Source: Anastrepha obliqua (lineage: Eukaryota; Arthropoda; Insecta; Diptera; Tephritidae). Taken from it: a stretch of DNA of 64,000 nt. Positions 1 through 10,187 of this stretch are shown here, piece by piece; positions within the stretch are counted from its first letter, which is position 1; every line of letters begins with the position of its first letter. The stretch lies in assembly GCF_027943255.1 (NCBI RefSeq), contig NC_072893.1:123193784-123257783 (forward strand), written 5' to 3'. The notes below the pieces were generated by a model. It worked only from the letters and a program-made list of their open reading frames with translations. It did not search any database and was not told where the DNA came from. A program made the position numbers and the translations under genes.

Positions 1-2742
1 GTAAAGAAAACTAGACGATTCGCATAAACGAAATCTGCCAAAAATATTAAAATACACACACACGCACACACACACACACAATAGAGCTACCATGGAGGCA
101 GCAGAATTCGCGTAAAATAATTAAATACAATTAAAAATAACTTTTCGGCAAAACAACTGCTTTGCCGTCGCAGCCGTAACAGCATTTCTCGTTCCGCTAA
201 ATTCAAAAGCAGCGCCCACGACGACGACGACAACGTCAGTAGTACTGCTGCAGCTGCTCGCGTCAACGCGCATACGATTAGCGCCGTCAATTGCAATTGC
301 AAAAGCAAAGCAAAGGCTGGCTGTATAATGTAGCGAAAATACCAGCACCCTTGGTACCGTTAGTGTGCATAAGCTCTTATGCATGCGCTTTTAACTGGAT
401 GTGCATGTGTGTGTGTGTAGGTGTCGTTGCGAACGAATGGCCTTTTCCCGACTAGCACATTTGTTCGGTAGGTCGTTCGCGCTCGCTAAATTCACCAACA
501 CAAGTTATCGTGTGCGGAAACTTTTGCTTCGTTGATGCCGCAGCAGCAGCTGTCGTATATCATTGGCGCTCTCTGTCGACGTTCTTATGAGCGGCATAAG
601 CGCGATGTAAATTTGCAAGTCTGCATGTTACTGTTTCTTGTTTTTGTTGTTGTAGATTACAATCGACTTTAAAGCACATAAATACCTGTGCGGCATCCTT
701 ATAGAAAAAACTGCTTATTTTGGCAAAGCGCATTCATATAAATAAATATTCATTTATACATCTGTATGTATTTGTTTTAAGTCTACATATGACGTCGGTT
801 ATCGTCGGCAGCTATCATGTACGCTACCATACGCCTGTCGGGCAATTGTTGTTTTTTGTATGCTTCACGTCGTTTGCTTACTGCGAGCGCTGTATGCGCA
901 GCCCAACGTCATTGTCGACGCCGGCTTGAAGTTAACATTAACTGCGGCATCACACAGCTGCGAAACACCTATCGCCGTCCACCGCTGCTTGCATACTTCC
1001 GCCACCGCTTTGCTCCAGCACTGTCCGCTACTGTCGCAACGATGCTACCATTTCAGTTTCTAGTGAAATGAAAAAACAAAAACAAAAGAAATTTATTTTG
1101 TGCAATTTTTTTTTTGCGAAAATTGCTTATGTGTAATACTAATCAACTGAGATTTGTGTACGTGTGTTGTGTGTGCATAATAACCGCAAAATCAAAACAA
1201 GCATAAAGCGTATAGGGCAACAAGTAGAATCTGTATAAAATGTTGCTGTTTTTTATTTTTATACTGCCATTTATTTTCTTTGTTGATCAGCCGCTAGGAG
1301 CGTGTGTAGAGTTGCGCGTATCGTTCTTTTTTTGTTTTTTTTTTGTTGATTCCCCTTTTTTTGGCTGTGTTTGCTCAGTTGCTTATGCTGCTCGCAACGA
1401 TGAGTTCATTGATTTTTTTAAGTATTATTAAAATTAATCAAGACTGCACTGCTTTCGTGTACAGCCATTCTTATCACAGGATTCCCCAGCGCCTACATCA
1501 ACGCCATAATCAACGCGCTCAACAATTGTTGATAGCGCAGTAAACGTTTCATTCGTAAAATTTCCACGTATTGTGCATTAAGCAATTGCATTTTCCAAGA
1601 ATCGCTAACCTATAATTCTGCAACAAACTTGCAAATAACATTAAATTCATACAGACATATATATTTATGCCTACAGCTGCATATACATAGAGAGCTAAAG
1701 TGCTAAGCATGACTACACACGCACTCACACATATACATGCATATATTTTTCCTGCCATGGCACGCAAAATGAATGCTACCACTCACCACTCCTCATTTGC
1801 CACCAGCAAACGTCTGGCTGCCTACACATTCGCTGAAGTGACGCTCGTGCGTCGGCGCTACCCCCTTTGTCCAGAATGTAGTGCCACCGCGCCGCCGCCG
1901 CCATCGTTTATGCGATATATTCAACAGTTAGCAGCATAAAATTCAATAGAATAGTAAATGCATGCATTCTATTTACTTGCGTGGCCATTAAGTCGCCTAT
2001 ACAAAAACGACACCGCCACCACCACCGTTACCGTTACCGTCGACACCACCTCCACCATTGCAACCACTGCCGTAAATTGTATATCTACTATCTGTCTGTT
2101 TACCTGTCTAGCCGCACCTACTACACTCTGTGTCTACCAAAGTAACCATCGATAATCCACCACCTAACAGCTGACCTACTTTTCGCTAATATTGCCATGT
2201 CGTCGTGTTAATGGTGTTGGTTATAGTGGCAGTGCTGCCACTCGTATTTGCATTATTCGCGCTACTTTTGCAATACTAAAGGCGCGAATTGATGAAAAGT
2301 TGGCATACAAAGTCGAAAAAAAAACAGGAAGTACTAGTAGCAGAATCGGCAGAATCGAGATGACCAACACAACATAGAAAATAAAATAGCACCAGTGAAA
2401 TAAGCTTTACTAATCAACTGATAAGGGACTTCTAATCTTAAAATGCCACTTAACTCTTTTCGTTTTCTCAACTGCCTGACAAAAAATAAGCTTTAAAGGG
2501 CGCATACAAAATTATCGGTACGAGAATTTAACAAACTTTGAAGAGAACAACAAAATTTATCGACAAGATAAAGTAAATTTTACTTTGGCGGTTAGTTGTG
2601 AATGCAATTTTCGCAAAAATATAGCTAAAAAAAGAATCACTTTTTGTTTCCATTTTGTTGCTTTATTCGAATAACAGTATTAGGCTGGATATTAAAAACC
2701 ATTTGTGCGCGTAGTACACACACTGAAAACCCACATCTTCGT
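1..2742. other. Unique-looking non-coding DNA, no gene supported
   Basis: Moderate GC with many triplet (CAG/CAA, ACG) runs, a (CA)n repeat at about 53-80 and (GT)n at about 406-418. Short open frames occur on both strands, but none has recognisable domains or a convincing start with splice sites. It resembles fly upstream or intronic regulatory DNA and may belong to Imp if further first exons lie here or to the left. Confidence 0.4.
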
Positions 2743-2744
2743 TT

Positions 2745-2925
2745 TTGTTGTTGTTGTAACAGCTTACTAACCCCTCTCTGTGCTATGTAGTCACCGGTCG
2801 TCTTGGTCTAACTCTAACGGTAAACCCAGAAAGCGTGCCGTTTCGACCGTTTGGGTCCAGAACGAGGTCCAAAGGCTGTCGCCCCAGTGAACTAGCCTTG
2901 TGTAGTGCACCGCTACTAGCCCACA
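2745..2925 (-). mobile_element. 3' end of a non-LTR retrotransposon (jockey-like C terminus), degenerate
   Basis: On the minus strand the sequence encodes WTQTVETARFLGLP, the conserved extreme C terminus of jockey-like ORF2, and then runs into a (CAA)n tail seen on the + strand as GTTGTTGTTG at about 2746. The same family occurs at 11566-11905 in the same orientation. Frameshifts and stops make it a fossil. Confidence 0.6.
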
Positions 2926-3437
2926 TCTTCACCTTCTTATGTGGCTCTGCAACCGTTTATTGGGCTAGAGGTCCCCCCAAAGCTGCCTAATGGAATGATA
3001 TTCGTCGTCTCATCGTCCCATACGTATGATATGGCTAAGCCAACGTTGCTTTTATATATGTATGACATACTTAGGTATAGTCACTACAAAAATCATACAA
3101 TTGATAATTTCAACTCATTTTGCACCCGGAAGGGGTCGAATACTCCTGGCGGCTTCTCATCTTTATTTGAGTTCGCATTTCTACGCCATATAAGGATAAA
3201 CATGTTTTAGAACGTGAATAACTAATCTTTCTAATATAAATACCAAAATCGATACTTAAAATTGTATGTAAGAAAATGGGCATTACAAGTTATAGAAGGG
3301 TATACGCTTGGCCACCAAAGAAAATTTCAAAATTTGACTAACTCATCTCCAAACTCTAGAATAAATTGTAGTCTGAAATCCAACGAAAAAGTCTAGAAAA
3401 TCTAAAGAAAAGTATTTGAATGATGAACAGAAAGGAG
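2926..3437. other. No recognised feature
   Basis: An 89-codon frame with a GTG start (2941-3210, + strand) covers part of this. It has no domain I recognise and may be part of an unrecognised repeat adjoining the retrotransposon end. Confidence 0.3.
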
Positions 3438-3657
3438 AGAAAGCTGTTAAATTTGTTACTGACGAAAAGTAGCCATTCAACTGGGGGTTCAACTAGAAAC
3501 AACAGAAAGCTGTTACATTTGTTACTGACGAAAAGTAGACACTTGGCAGCCACTTAACTGGGCGCTCAACTGGAAACAACAGAAAACTGTTAAATTTGTT
3601 ACTGACGAAAAGTAGACACTTGGTAGCCACTCAACTGGGCGCTCAACTAGAATCAAC
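3438..3657. repeat. 77-bp tandem repeat, three copies
   Basis: Copies at 3438-3503 (66 bp, lacking the ACACTTGGCAG block), 3504-3580 and 3581-3657. Each begins AGAAA(G/A)CTGTTA and contains TTTGTTACTGACGAAAAGTA and (C/T)GCTCAACT. The copies are nearly identical, so the array is young. Confidence 0.9.
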
Positions 3658-3891
3658 AGAAATTTATTCATAATTAGTTGTTAATAAAGCAATGCGTGGA
3701 TTTACTCAATGCACAATTTTCAATTTCTGTAATATGTAATTAGAGTGTAATTCCAACGAAAAGCAGAGAACCAAGTCTTGTTTAAGGACGGCTGACTCTT
3801 AACTTACAAGTACAACAAATCAGCCTTCAACTTAAGTTTGCTAACTTTTACGAATCGTATGCTTAATTTAGCAGGATAAGAAAGAACTTTT

Positions 3892-4141
3892 TGTGTGTGT
3901 GTGGCCGAGCTCCTCATCCTATTTGGGGTGCGCGTCTTGATGTTGTTGCACAAATGGAGAGACCTACAGTTTTAAACCGACTCGGAAGGTCAGATATTTT
4001 TTATGAGGAGCTTTTTCATGGCGAAAATACACTCGGAGGTTTGTCATTGAAAACTTTTTCCGTAATTTGGTGTTTTATACACGGAGACTTCAACCTCCCG
4101 AATGGTAGTCGCGAAGCAACCCATTCGCCTACGGCCGGCGC
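3892..4141 (-). mobile_element. tRNA-derived SINE, minus orientation
   Basis: On the minus strand the element opens with an A-box-like TAGGCGAATGG (complement 4121-4131), followed by CGACTACCATTCGGGAGGTT and a damaged B box (GGTTGAAGTC). The body ends near GGAGCTCGGCC. It is homologous along its length to 6268-6492 and, more distantly, 54137-54400. Confidence 0.7.
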
Positions 4142-4145
4142 GTAA

Positions 4146-5085
4146 GAGAGAGAATTTTCGCAGATTCCCATTTCTTCCGAGTTCGTTGAAAATTTGTTTA
4201 GCGTTGTACGTTAACTCGTGAGTTTAATAAGTTGAGATCTGCTAATTGAGTGCTCCAACTAAGAAAGGAGCATCTGGAAAATTCCGCCTAAGCCCAATTA
4301 TATAGTATATTTTTTTATTTAACAGGCATTGGAACCGCCATAATCAAGTTCAGAAAAGCACATTCCCATACTAAATTAAAAGGCTCCAAGTAAGTCCGAT
4401 GCGTTCCTTTAAGGGGCTAGAAGATTCTAAAACACGTGACGTTGAAATATTTCACAATGCTGCCTCGAATATGCATAGCTAACTGCCGAATTAAGAGTAT
4501 TTTTTTTTTAAGATTTATGCATCCCTTCGAAAATGACTCCAGAAATGCAAAGTATACCCCAACACATCATTGAATGTACACTTGTCATCACTGACGCCAG
4601 ATTGTTTAGGTATAAATCATCAGCAAATAAATCGGAGTAAGCCAACATAATTTGATAAGACTACGCATAATAAAATGCATTGAATTTTAAAGTGACAGAA
4701 TGGTAAAGTGATAAAGTAGCATGACAGAAACGAATAATTATATGTGCATGTATGTGTGACTGTGCAGATACTTGCTGCATATATTGAAAAGTCTTATCAA
4801 GTGCTAGATAACTCGATAACCACAAATATATACACAACATACATGCACAGAAGTGACGTTTGTTAGGAATTCATATAAATGGAAAGCTCTTTAGGAATAG
4901 AAAAAAGCACATTATTTGAAGGCTGTGCTTATTTTATATTATATGTCAATTAATTGGGTTGGTAACTTATGCGAGATGTTTTAAGCTGCATTTTCCATTC
5001 TTACGCAATGAAATTCTTACAAAAATGTTTAAATTCGAATAAGAGCTTTATATAACTGTACAACTTGCACACTTTAACTACGTTT
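4146..5085. other. No recognised feature
   Basis: AT-rich non-coding DNA without clear repeats, open frames or transposon termini. Confidence 0.4.
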
Positions 5086-5093
5086 AGAGCTCC

Positions 5094-5480
5094 GTGTCTC
5101 ACTTGTTCAATTGTACGAAACTGAATTCAAGCAAATTGAATTTCCAATTCTTTCGCAAATATATGTACTTCGCGGCACGAATGTTAGAACGCAAGGGGAA
5201 ATTTCAACACCGGCAGCACACGAATAAATTGCTCAAGTGTGACGTCACACACGCACCGATTCACATCCATTGAGAGCGGATTAGCGGTACCAGATCAGCG
5301 CCTCTTTGTATGCTTTACATCGTGGCTTCTGCGATCTCTCTGCCTGCGTTAAAAGCAAGTGTTTCACGTGTTCAATTGTACGAAACTAAATGAGAATTTG
5401 TAAACCACATAAAATTTTTAGAACAAAATTGAGTCTGTATGTGCTAAAAGGAAGTGTTTTACATGTACAATTGTACGAAA
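5094..5480 (+). repeat. Cluster of a short dispersed repeat, GTGTTTCAC...TTCAATTGTACGAAA
   Basis: Three copies start at 5094, 5359 and 5454, sharing TTGTTCAATTGTACGAAA (the third has TGTACAATTGTACGAAA). Two weaker copies lie at 6631 and 10357, all on the same strand. The core CAATTG is an E-box-like palindrome. It is probably part of an unrecognised interspersed repeat. Confidence 0.55.
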
Positions 5481-5744
5481 AATATTTGGTGAAATTTTTT
5501 CAAGGCTGTTGTAAATTCTTGCAGGCTTCTCCTTCAATTTGGATATGCTGTCCTTCGAATTGTGGGTTCACAAAGCTGTTTCATAGTACGGCACTTCCCT
5601 GCCACTTGTTAAAGTTGAGTTGTATAACTTATTTCTCAGGAAAGCACAGACCAGATAGCGCTCCATTTCTACGTTTGCTATTTCGAAATCCCTTTCGTTC
5701 CAGTAAAATAGACGCAGGGATCTGAAAGTCCTAGGAACTCCACG

Positions 5745-6190
5745 CCATTCAATTTCCAAACTCGTAGCTGTGTTTACCGGGCATTGGAGGATCGGCACAT
5801 ACGCAAAAAAGCCAGTTTTGCCATTTAATCCCCATTGCAGAAGTTGTGGGGACCTTTCAGAGAAGCAGACTGTGGAGCTTTTTCTCTGCAAATGTACGAG
5901 TTTGGATCGTTTAAGCTGATAACCCAGTGAGGAGCTCCCTTCTTCGACAGCCTGGGGCAGTGCTCCAACCTAAATCCCAACAATCTTCTCCATTAGGCAT
6001 CTGCCTGTTGGAGGTCTCAACTGTTGGATATCAAAAAGGACGTTTAGTGCTACTTAAGGAGTGCCAGACTGGTACTTCAACCATTTCACCTACCTACCTT
6101 CATAGTAGAGAAATACTTGAGGACTTGTCGTTACTTCCTGGACCTATTTTAGCACCTACTACCGGTAACTGTTACGCTAGTACTGCTATT
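5745..6190 (+). mobile_element. Non-LTR retrotransposon C-terminal fragment, frameshifted
   Basis: The + strand encodes LVAVFTGHWRIGTYAKK and, after a frameshift, FNPHCRSCGDLSEKQTVELF with LCKCTSL. This is the zinc-knuckle-like C terminus (Cx2C...H/LxxxxC) found after RT and RNase H in jockey/R1-type elements. The usual His is replaced by Leu. Downstream GQCSNLNPNNLL also fits the family. No RT core is present, so it is a 5'-truncated, broken copy. Confidence 0.75.
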
Positions 6191-6267
6191 TTATGTACCA
6201 GATAGTTCATGAAACTTTACAGAATATTTTTCCCCGCTCTTGACATTGAAAAATGTTTATTTATAGG

Positions 6268-6492
6268 AAGTCGGCTGTCGTGGGCGAATGGGCTGGTGCG
6301 TGACTACCATTCGGGAGGTTTGAATCGTGCATGAAAGAAAAAGTTTTTTCTAATAGCGGTCGCCCCTCGGCAGGCAATGACAAACCTCCGAGTGTAGTGC
6401 TGCCGTGAAAAAGCCCCTCATAAGACCCATTTTCCGTTCGGGATCGGCTTAAAACTGTAGGTCTCTTTATAAGAGGAGGAGCTCGGCAACAG
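6268..6492 (+). mobile_element. tRNA-derived SINE, plus orientation
   Basis: The A-box-like TGGGCGAATGG is at 6281-6291 and the B-box-like GGTTTGAATCG at 6317-6327, with spacing right for a tRNA-type RNA polymerase III promoter. The arm ACTACCATTCGGGAGG lies between them. The tRNA-unrelated body contains GGTCGCCCCTCGGCAGGCAA and ends near GAGGAGCTCGGC. Best preserved of three copies in the window. Confidence 0.75.
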
Positions 6493-6499
6493 AAGTTTA

Positions 6500-8580
6500 C
6501 ACGCCAATTATTTATTTTTATTTGAAATGGAAAGCAATGATTTGCCAACTAAAATAATCTAAACTGCATATGCTATTATATTTTAGTATGTTTCCTCTAA
6601 GATGCTTCTCAAACGGTTCTGCTTTATGAAGTGTTTCACTTGTTCAGCTGTATGCATTAAAGTAACACTTATTACTTCCTGAGTTCTTTCTTTACTTATA
6701 ATTTTTTTTACTGATTTCTTGCGAAATTGAAATTAGTGCAAATTTTTGACGAATATTTTAGCGAATCTTAAAGTACACTTTTATAAAATTTCATATTTTT
6801 AAGTCTATTAATGATTTTACTAAATATTATTACCCGTTTTTTTTAACACATTGATAGGTGTTCCATAAGTTCAGTTGCTTTAGTGAGCAAACGAATTTTC
6901 CAAGTATTTAAAAAGTCTTGTCATTCTTCACTTCTGTACTTCTACTAAAGCCTCTTATGACTCATACAGTAAATGCGGCGCGCCTAAAATAAAAATCCCC
7001 TTTTCACACGACTTTAACAACATTGTTTTGCGCTCCACTACACCAGCGCTCCGTGGAGGCCGCCAATTGTTGTTGTCGCACACAGTTCATGTGCTTCTGT
7101 CGCGCTTCAAATGGCAAAAATTCTAACACTTTTCAATTACTATCATCAGTTGCAATAATGAAGTAGTAAAGGTTGATGAAAAAATTCATTGCTTGAACTG
7201 TATGAGCGCGCCGCTCAACTTTTGTGAAGACATCGCCGACGTCAACGACACACGACCACCCGTCTGCTAGGCAGCAAACTTTTGTCGCTGTATCTGTGAC
7301 ACGACCATCTTCTCAAATTCTTTCATTCGCATTGATTTGTAGAAAACGAAATACTCACATCGCACAAACACAGCCTGCATAGTAGACTACCTGCAAGTTG
7401 CTCTTTTGAGAGCGTGCACTCACTCTCTTAATTGGATTTATTTTTCTGTTATTTGTTTTTGCTTTTTTGTTATTTGTTTTAAATGTGTGCTTATTATTAT
7501 ATTTTGTGCTCTCCAAGCGTTCGTTCTAAACACATTGCTGCATACATGGCACCATTGAGCCGCATTGCTGATTCTGTTCTGGTTCGAGCTTTTGATGTTA
7601 CTCATACGCCCTTACGACCACCGGGTGGTGTGCGTTGCGTTGCAACGTCATTGTGCTTACTCCCTATGAGATTCTCTTTCTCATTCAATATTAGCTCACA
7701 TAAATTATTTTACTTTATATGTACTTGTTATTGTCGGCGATCGCATACAGTAGCGTGCAATAGTATAGTGTCACCGGCGCTTAGTAAATCACGATTTTAG
7801 CAAATTTTCTAATCAAATTTCAAATCTCTTAGCAGAGAGTATGTGTGTGTATGTGTATGCGCAGTGTATGGCTTTGTCTACTAATTACCAGCTGTCAGCT
7901 GCATTTGGTGGTAGACAGAAAGAAATCAAATAAATAAACTAAGAAATCAATTTGTCGTCAACCTTCTTTGTTGAACAACGAAGTACACATTAACGATCTA
8001 TTACTCATTTTCGCACACATATGCACATACTCGTATATATGTGTTCATTTGTTGCAACTTTTCGCTTTGTGTGTTTGTTTGCTGGTTTCTGTGTTTGATG
8101 AAACGCATGCAAAAGAGGGAAAAGCTATGCAGAAACGAAATTCTCGGAAATCGCGTTGAAGTCATTGGCTAAGTACATAAATAGAGTGAGATGAGTTGTG
8201 CAAAATGGAGACAAAAAATAAAAAAAAAATGCGCCTATAAAGTGGCATTTCTTCGGCTGAAGTGGCATACACATTTCAAAAGCAGTTTTACTTATTTTAG
8301 TTAGTTATGGCTAATGAAGAGAAAAAATTTATTCTTAAAAAAATAAAGTTAAAAAATATATATTGTTATTAAAAAAAATATTATGCGCGGTGTAACATTA
8401 AAAATGCATTTGGTTGAGCAAAATTCAAATTAATCTTTTTAATTATAGGAAGAATTAACTAAGACTGAATATAAATTTTTTTATTAAAAAGAGAAATAAG
8501 AATATATGTATGTGTATACATAATATGCATATATATATATATATATATATATAAATTAATACATGGGTTACTTTCAATAC
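6500..8580. other. Non-coding DNA, no gene supported
   Basis: About 7000-8160 is GC-richer and unique-looking, with only short frames lacking recognisable domains. About 8200-8580 is AT-rich and includes an (AT)n microsatellite near 8528-8553. Confidence 0.4.
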
Positions 8581-8836
8581 TTAACACGTTCCCGCCGGCG
8601 CTGTTATTCATGGTCTTCGCCCATAGACGGAAGCGATTGCAGGTCATAAAACGAAATTTTTTCATAAGGGTAGTCGTTTATGGCATCTCATCTCATAGGT
8701 ACCGTTTAATAAAGTACCATTGGTGGTACACGCCGCCTCATGACGCAATCTTGTGCGGGCCACCGCTTGTACACGCCGCCTCATAAAGCAATCTTGTGCG
8801 AGCCACCGGTGGTACGCGCCGGCGTGAACGTGTTAA
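8581..8836. mobile_element. 256-bp MITE with TTAA target duplication (piggyBac-like)
   Basis: The left end TTAACACGTTCCCGCCGGCG and the right end (8816-8836) are inverted repeats of about 21 bp with one mismatch, counting the TTAA duplications. TTAA duplication is the hallmark of piggyBac transposons. The interior has no ORF but holds two near-identical direct units (CACGCCGCCTCAT..GCAATCTTGTGCG.GCCACCG). It is strikingly GC-rich compared with the surrounding AT-rich DNA. Confidence 0.8.
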
Positions 8837-9802
8837 ATTATAAATATTTTAATTATATAGTTTTAATTAAATAAATTTTTTATTTATAATTTTTAAATTA
8901 ATTACATTTTTTAAGTTAATTAAACTTTTGCATTAACATCCAGAATTAGAATTAATTAAAATGTTTTTGCTGTTTCACTTTTTTATTTTTCAACATAACC
9001 TAAAATAAGTTTACTTATTTTTAACTATAGGAAAATACTTCTAAATAAAATCGAGCTTATGAAAATGAATTCATTGAAAAAAATGCTATTTTTTTAAATT
9101 TGTTCGTTTTTGTTGCTTTTCCTCTTGTATTTTTAAACATAACCTAAAATAAGTTTATTTACTTGTAACTTTAGGAAATTACTTCTTCGGGGTTATGAAA
9201 ATGAATTTATTCATAAAAAAATTAATGTAACTAATTTTTTAAATGAATTCATTTAAAAGATATATATATTTTTTTTTCAATTATAAAATTATGACTAATT
9301 ATTATACTCTTTTTTTGATTTTTTTATCTGTAGCTAAGGTAGTAAGGTTGGTTATTTTTTAATATATTATTCTTATATTTGGTTTTTTTGGTATTATTAC
9401 TTTTTTAGCTTAATTTTTTACTACACATCCAAATAAGTTTTCTTTAACAGTTTTAGTTAATTTGTGCAATGTGTTTTTTTTTTTACTTTATTTGTTTTTT
9501 ATTTTATTTTTTCTTTTTTCAATTACTTTTTTTAATTAATTTTTTTTTCAACTTAAACTGGAATTTAGAAAACATTTTATTTTATTTATTTTTTTATATA
9601 ATTTTATAATTTTTTTATATAACTTTTTTAAAATTTTTAATCAAAGCTAAAATTAAATAGATTAATACTTAAAACTGAATACCTGTTTATTCATATATTT
9701 TTTTTCACTAAATAAATCAAAAAATTTAGGCCAATGAAAATTAATTCATGTAAAGTGAAAAAAATTAAATTAACAACGAAACTGAACAAAATCTTTTTAC
9801 AG
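8837..9802. other. AT-rich DNA, no gene
   Basis: Very AT-rich. A loosely repeated block (AACATAACCTAAAATAAGTTTA) occurs at about 8991 and 9136, a degenerate duplication of about 145 bp. Nothing else recognised. Confidence 0.4.
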
Positions 9803-10167
9803 GAAATGCTCCAGTCTCTGAGTAAAGAACTTGGAAGCAAATACAAACACAATTAAACAATTCTCAAACAAATTTATAAGCAAATTATAAAATTTAATCA
9901 GATAATTGCTTGCAAGAAAAATACAACAACAAAGTTAATATTCCTTAAAAGCTAAGTGTCCTTCGTAAAAGTTCTTGCTATAAAATTAGTTAAAAGATAT
10001 TTAAAATAAAATAAAAAACTAAACAAATCAGTGCTTTGAATTCATTAAAAAAACGTGTAACGTCAAGTGCTGCCACATTGTGAAACAAAAAAAGCAAAAC
10101 CTTAAAAACTGCTAAGAGTCAGCAAAAATATTACTTTAGCAGCAAACAGAACAAAAAAGTATACAAA
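9803..10167 (+). other. Imp: Probable Imp 5'UTR of exon 1A
   Basis: An A-rich leader-like sequence lies directly upstream of the MSNHHQ start. A splice-acceptor-like site (TCTTTTTACAG) ends at 9802, so this may be an internal non-coding part of a longer 5'UTR with promoter(s) further left. The transcript could equally begin inside this stretch. No TATA box or clear initiator was found. Confidence 0.4.
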
Positions 10168-10187
10168 ATGTCCAACCATCATCAGCG
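10168..10187 (+). CDS. Imp: Imp coding exon 1A (MSNHHQ + split Arg)
   Basis: Twenty coding bases, ATG TCC AAC CAT CAT CAG CG, are followed at once by the consensus donor GTGAGT at 10188. The exon ends in phase 2. Its CG joins the C that opens the exon at 33163 to make an Arg codon, giving MSNHHQR then ISTAKILISG. The ATG has A at -3. The preceding bases read like a leader and contain no long ORF. The following intron is 22,975 bp, as expected for a gene with several promoters. The alternative is that a short ATG plus donor arose by chance, but phase, donor and leader agree. Confidence 0.75.
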
